Part shown: positions 61,875 to 64,000 of the stretch, piece by piece
How positions within the stretch are numbered: the first letter of the stretch is position 1
Layout: each line of letters starts with the position of its first letter
Source of the DNA: Candidatus Fermentithermobacillaceae bacterium
Lineage (GTDB): Bacteria; Bacillota; Sulfobacillia; Fermentithermobacillales; DUSS01
DNA length: 64,000 nucleotides
NCBI GenBank assembly: GCA_012842495.1
Contig: DUSS01000004.1
Location: 62,001 to 126,000, forward strand
Direction: 5' to 3'
Position numbers and translations under genes: made by a program
The notes under the pieces: model-generated
Told to the model about the DNA's origin: nothing
The model's database searches: none
The model's input: only the letters and a program-made list of their open reading frames with translations

Positions 61875-61918
61875 AGCAGCCGGCTGGGCGGTGGCCTCGC
61901 ATCGCTCAGCCGGCTGCT
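61875..61918 (+). terminator. terminator hairpin after the permease gene
   Basis: AGCAGCCGGCTG (61875-61886) and CAGCCGGCTGCT (61907-61918) form a perfect 12-bp stem, ten bases after the permease stop. The T-run is weak (GGCTTTGCT), but the stem is very strong. Confidence 0.7.
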
Positions 61919-62085
61919 GGCTTTGCTGCCGCAACTCCTACGACACCTTGCGTTTAACCACCAGAGGTTCGACCATGTAGCACCTCTAGCTGCCTTCATC
62001 ACACGTCGCCCTCCTCAGCGCTGCAATAGCGGAGGCCATCTTAAATTGAAAAAGGCTGCTTAAAGATACGGCGCTGTGTTCTCGT

Positions 62086-62118
62086 TTGACTATATTCCTA
62101 TATTTGCATATACTCAAA
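62086..62118 (+). promoter_or_regulatory. sigma-A promoter overlapping an ArsR-type operator
   Basis: TTGACT (62086-62091), a 17-base spacer and TATACT (62109-62114) form a near-consensus promoter. The palindrome TTTGCATATACTCAAA (62103-62118) covers the -10, so a bound ArsR repressor would block RNA polymerase. It resembles the operator at 45809 (shared TTG-CATAT-TCAA pattern). Transcription would start near 62121, which excludes the ATG at 62120 as start codon. Confidence 0.75.
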
Positions 62119-62140
62119 CATGGTTGGAGGAGGCGAGAAC

Positions 62141-62503
62141 GTGTTCGATAACGTACAGGACTTCCAGGTTCGAGTATTCAAAGCACTTGCACACCCTACC
62201 CGGCTCGAGCTCATCAAAGCGTTGGCTGAAGAAGGTTCGAAGTGCGTTTGTGAACTCGTCGAGCGCTCACAGTTCGACCAGTCCACCATTTCCAAGCACC
62301 TCTCCATCCTCAAGGCTGCCGGAATCGTGACAAGTACGAAGGAGGGATTGAACGTTATCTACCGGCTGAATATGGAATGTGTTTACTCGTTCATGAAGTG
62401 TATCGAGCAAGTAGCGTTAACGCGCGATGCTCACCGGTGTTTTACGTGTACGCTGGGTAGGCCATCAGACGCCGGTGCTCCAGATCCCGTGGACAGCATG
62501 TAG
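62141..62503 (+). CDS. arsR: ArsR-family repressor
   Basis: The 120-residue winged-helix protein has FKALAHPTRLELIKALAEEG, the metal-site-like SKCVCELVERSQF, and the HTH DQSTISKHLSILKAAGIVTS. The CVC pair lies where As(III)/Cd sensors place cysteines, and further cysteines follow near the C-terminus (ECVYSFMKC, HRCFTC). GTG 62141 has GGAGGAGG seven bases upstream. The gene leads an operon with a permease and a thioredoxin-like protein, so the likely inducer is an arsenical or another thiol-binding metal(loid). Confidence 0.88.
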   Translation: MFDNVQDFQVRVFKALAHPTRLELIKALAEEGSKCVCELVERSQFDQSTISKHLSILKAAGIVTSTKEGLNVIYRLNMECVYSFMKCIEQVALTRDAHRCFTCTLGRPSDAGAPDPVDSM

Positions 62504-62543
62504 AGTACAGGTGTCCGCACGAACATGATGAGGAAGTGAACCC

Positions 62544-63740
62544 ATGAAGGAAAGTACAAAGCTCTTGATTATCATCGGGGTGTTCATACTGATTTACTAC
62601 CTACCTCTGGGAAGCGCCAGGGTCCAAGGGGCGATCTTGGAAGGGCTATACATGGTTCAGGAGTACGCTCGCGAGCACGTACTGTTCTGCCTGGTACCGG
62701 CCTTCTTCATAGCCGGAGCGATGCAGAACTTCATATCGCAGCAGTCCGTCATCCGGTACCTCGGGAGAGGAGCGAGGCAATGGCTAGCTTACGCTGTGGC
62801 GTCCGTTTCCGGCGCGATCCTCGCGGTGTGCTCTTGCACCGTTTTGCCTCTGTTCATGGGGATTTATCGTAGAGGAGCCGGACTTGGACCTGCCTCGGCT
62901 TTCCTCTACTCGGGACCTGCCATCAACGTGCTGGCTATAATCATGACCGCCCGGGTTCTCGGGTGGCAGATAGGGCTCGCAAGGGCGGTGGGAGCTGTTC
63001 TGTTTTCCATAGTTATCGGACTGCTCATGGCGTTCATTTTCCGGAGGGAAGAGACTCGAAGGCAGAAGAGCTTTGAGACGGTGACCATGGAGGCTCCCCG
63101 AAGAACCCTCGGGCAAACCACGGCGTACTTCGCGGTCCTTATCTTGATCCTAGTATTCGCCGCATGGGGGCATCCACCGGAGGGTCTCCGCTTCTTTCAC
63201 GCTATCTTCACGATTAAATGGTATCTGGTGGGCGGTCTCCTCCTGCTTCTGGTATATATGCTCAAAAACTGGTTCGAGCGAGAGGAGCTCGGATCGTGGC
63301 TGGATTCCACCTGGGATTTCGCCAAACGCATCCTCCCATTGCTGCTGGGAGGGGTGTTTGTCGCAGGCATGCTGATGGGAAGACCAGGGACCGACGCCGG
63401 CCTCATCCCCTCGGCATGGGTGTCGCGACTTCTGGGAGGAAACTCGGTATGGGCCAATCTCGCAGCATCTGTATCGGGTGCTTTGATGTACTTCGCTACC
63501 CTCACCGAGATCCCGATAATCCAGGGGTTACTCGGCTCGGGTATGGGTCAGGGACCGGCCCTCGCCCTGTTGTTGGCCGGACCGGCGCTGAGCCTGCCCA
63601 GCATGATAGTGATCGGGACGACTTTGGGCGCAAAGAAGGCAACGGCATATATAACCCTCGTGGTCATTATGGCTGCGCTGACTGGCATGCTGTTCGGAGC
63701 CCTGGTTGCCGGCGTGTTTTCCTGGCAGACCATGGTTTAA
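62544..63740 (+). CDS. ArsP/DUF318-family permease
   Basis: The 398-residue membrane protein has about eight to ten hydrophobic segments. The signature SCTVLPLFMGIYRRGAGLGP is preceded by VCSC, and SAFLYSGPAINVLAII follows; this places it in the ArsP/COG0701 permease family, some members of which export trivalent organoarsenicals. The CSC pair is a plausible metalloid site. A symmetric second half shows LAASVSGALMYFATLTEIPI and LLLAGPALSLPSM. ATG 62544 follows GAGGAAGTG. It is 40 bp after arsR and 65 bp before a thioredoxin-like gene. Specific substrate is inferred. Confidence 0.85.
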   Translation: MKESTKLLIIIGVFILIYYLPLGSARVQGAILEGLYMVQEYAREHVLFCLVPAFFIAGAMQNFISQQSVIRYLGRGARQWLAYAVASVSGAILAVCSCTVLPLFMGIYRRGAGLGPASAFLYSGPAINVLAIIMTARVLGWQIGLARAVGAVLFSIVIGLLMAFIFRREETRRQKSFETVTMEAPRRTLGQTTAYFAVLILILVFAAWGHPPEGLRFFHAIFTIKWYLVGGLLLLLVYMLKNWFEREELGSWLDSTWDFAKRILPLLLGGVFVAGMLMGRPGTDAGLIPSAWVSRLLGGNSVWANLAASVSGALMYFATLTEIPIIQGLLGSGMGQGPALALLLAGPALSLPSMIVIGTTLGAKKATAYITLVVIMAALTGMLFGALVAGVFSWQTMV

Positions 63741-63805
63741 GGGGGTGAAGGCTTCAAAACGGTCGAGAGACTCACTCAACCGAAAACGACAAAGGGGGAA
63801 CCAGC

Positions 63806-64000
63806 ATGAAGATCGAAATCATGGGTCCTGGCTGCCCGAGATGCCAGAAGACCGAATCACTCGTGGCCGATGTCGTGCGGAAGCTCGGCATCAAAGCGGA
63901 TATAGTGAAGATCACCGACTTCGACCAGATCATGGATCGCGGCGTGATGGCGACACCTGCGGTGTTCGTAAACGGCGTGAAAAAGATTGAAGGCAAGATC
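63806..64000 (+). CDS. thioredoxin-like redox-active disulfide protein (partial, runs off window)
   Basis: The 65 codons visible start MKIEIMGPGCPRCQKTESL, with a CxxC at residues 10-13, and continue through VKITDFDQIMDRGVMATPAV and FVNG. They match small glutaredoxin-like thioredoxins of the MTH895/redox-active disulfide protein 2 group, about 77-80 residues long, so only the last codons are cut off. ATG 63806 follows AAAGGGGG. In many genomes this family is encoded next to ArsP-type permeases, where it may keep cysteines or arsenicals reduced; that role is inferred. Confidence 0.88.
   Translation, partial: MKIEIMGPGCPRCQKTESLVADVVRKLGIKADIVKITDFDQIMDRGVMATPAVFVNGVKKIEGKI

Overview
The window looks like part of the chromosome of a GC-rich, probably thermophilic, endospore-forming Firmicute of the clostridial type. 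The evidence is a complete spoIIIAA-AH operon with an Asp23/AmaP cluster beside nusB, strong GGAGGTGA ribosome-binding sites often paired with TTG starts, a tandem glycine riboswitch, a GH57 glucanase, and a type I-A-like CRISPR system. I cannot name the species from sequence alone. I see no rRNA, tRNA or insertion sequence.

Layout. (1) 150-11403: a PIN-domain remnant, a 38-repeat CRISPR array, a wrecked adaptation module (cas4/csa1, cas2 and cas1 all truncated or frameshifted), then an apparently intact effector operon cas3-cas8-csa5-cas7-cas5 on the minus strand. No cas6 is visible. (2) 11895-13439: a MATE exporter on the plus strand. (3) 13658-33700, all minus strand: a glycine-riboswitch-controlled gcvT-H-PA-PB operon, followed by a fused LipS2-LipS1-type lipoyl synthase, a LipM-like octanoyltransferase, dihydrolipoyl dehydrogenase and serine hydroxymethyltransferase. 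Together these form a self-contained glycine cleavage and lipoylation module. They are followed by an Xaa-Pro peptidase, EF-P, a CD1247-type acidic zinc-ribbon protein, spoIIIAA-AH, asp23, amaP, a DUF2273 protein and nusB. (4) 33766-37327: a family 4 glycosyltransferase and a glycogen debranching enzyme. (5) 37577-39882, plus strand: a PyrK-like iron-sulfur flavoprotein and a partner FAD oxidoreductase. (6) 39833-45742: a Ca2+-type P-ATPase, a 720-bp gene-free region with a repeated RNA-like fold, a Cd/Zn-type P-ATPase and its ArsR/SmtB repressor. (7) 45948-58572, minus strand: a maltodextrin regulon (malK, lacI, malE, malF, malG, a GH13-GH15 fusion and a membrane-anchored GH57 enzyme), with two LacI-type palindromes at its head. 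(8) 59031-64000, plus strand: frameshifted dinB, a uracil/xanthine permease, and an arsR-arsP-thioredoxin operon that runs off the window.

Most unusual features: the single-chain LipS2-LipS1 protein in a lipoylation operon, the unexplained structured repeat at 42855-43190, the CRISPR system whose memory and effector persist while every spacer-acquisition gene is broken, the GH13-GH15 fusion, and the uncharacterised PyrK-like/FAD pair.
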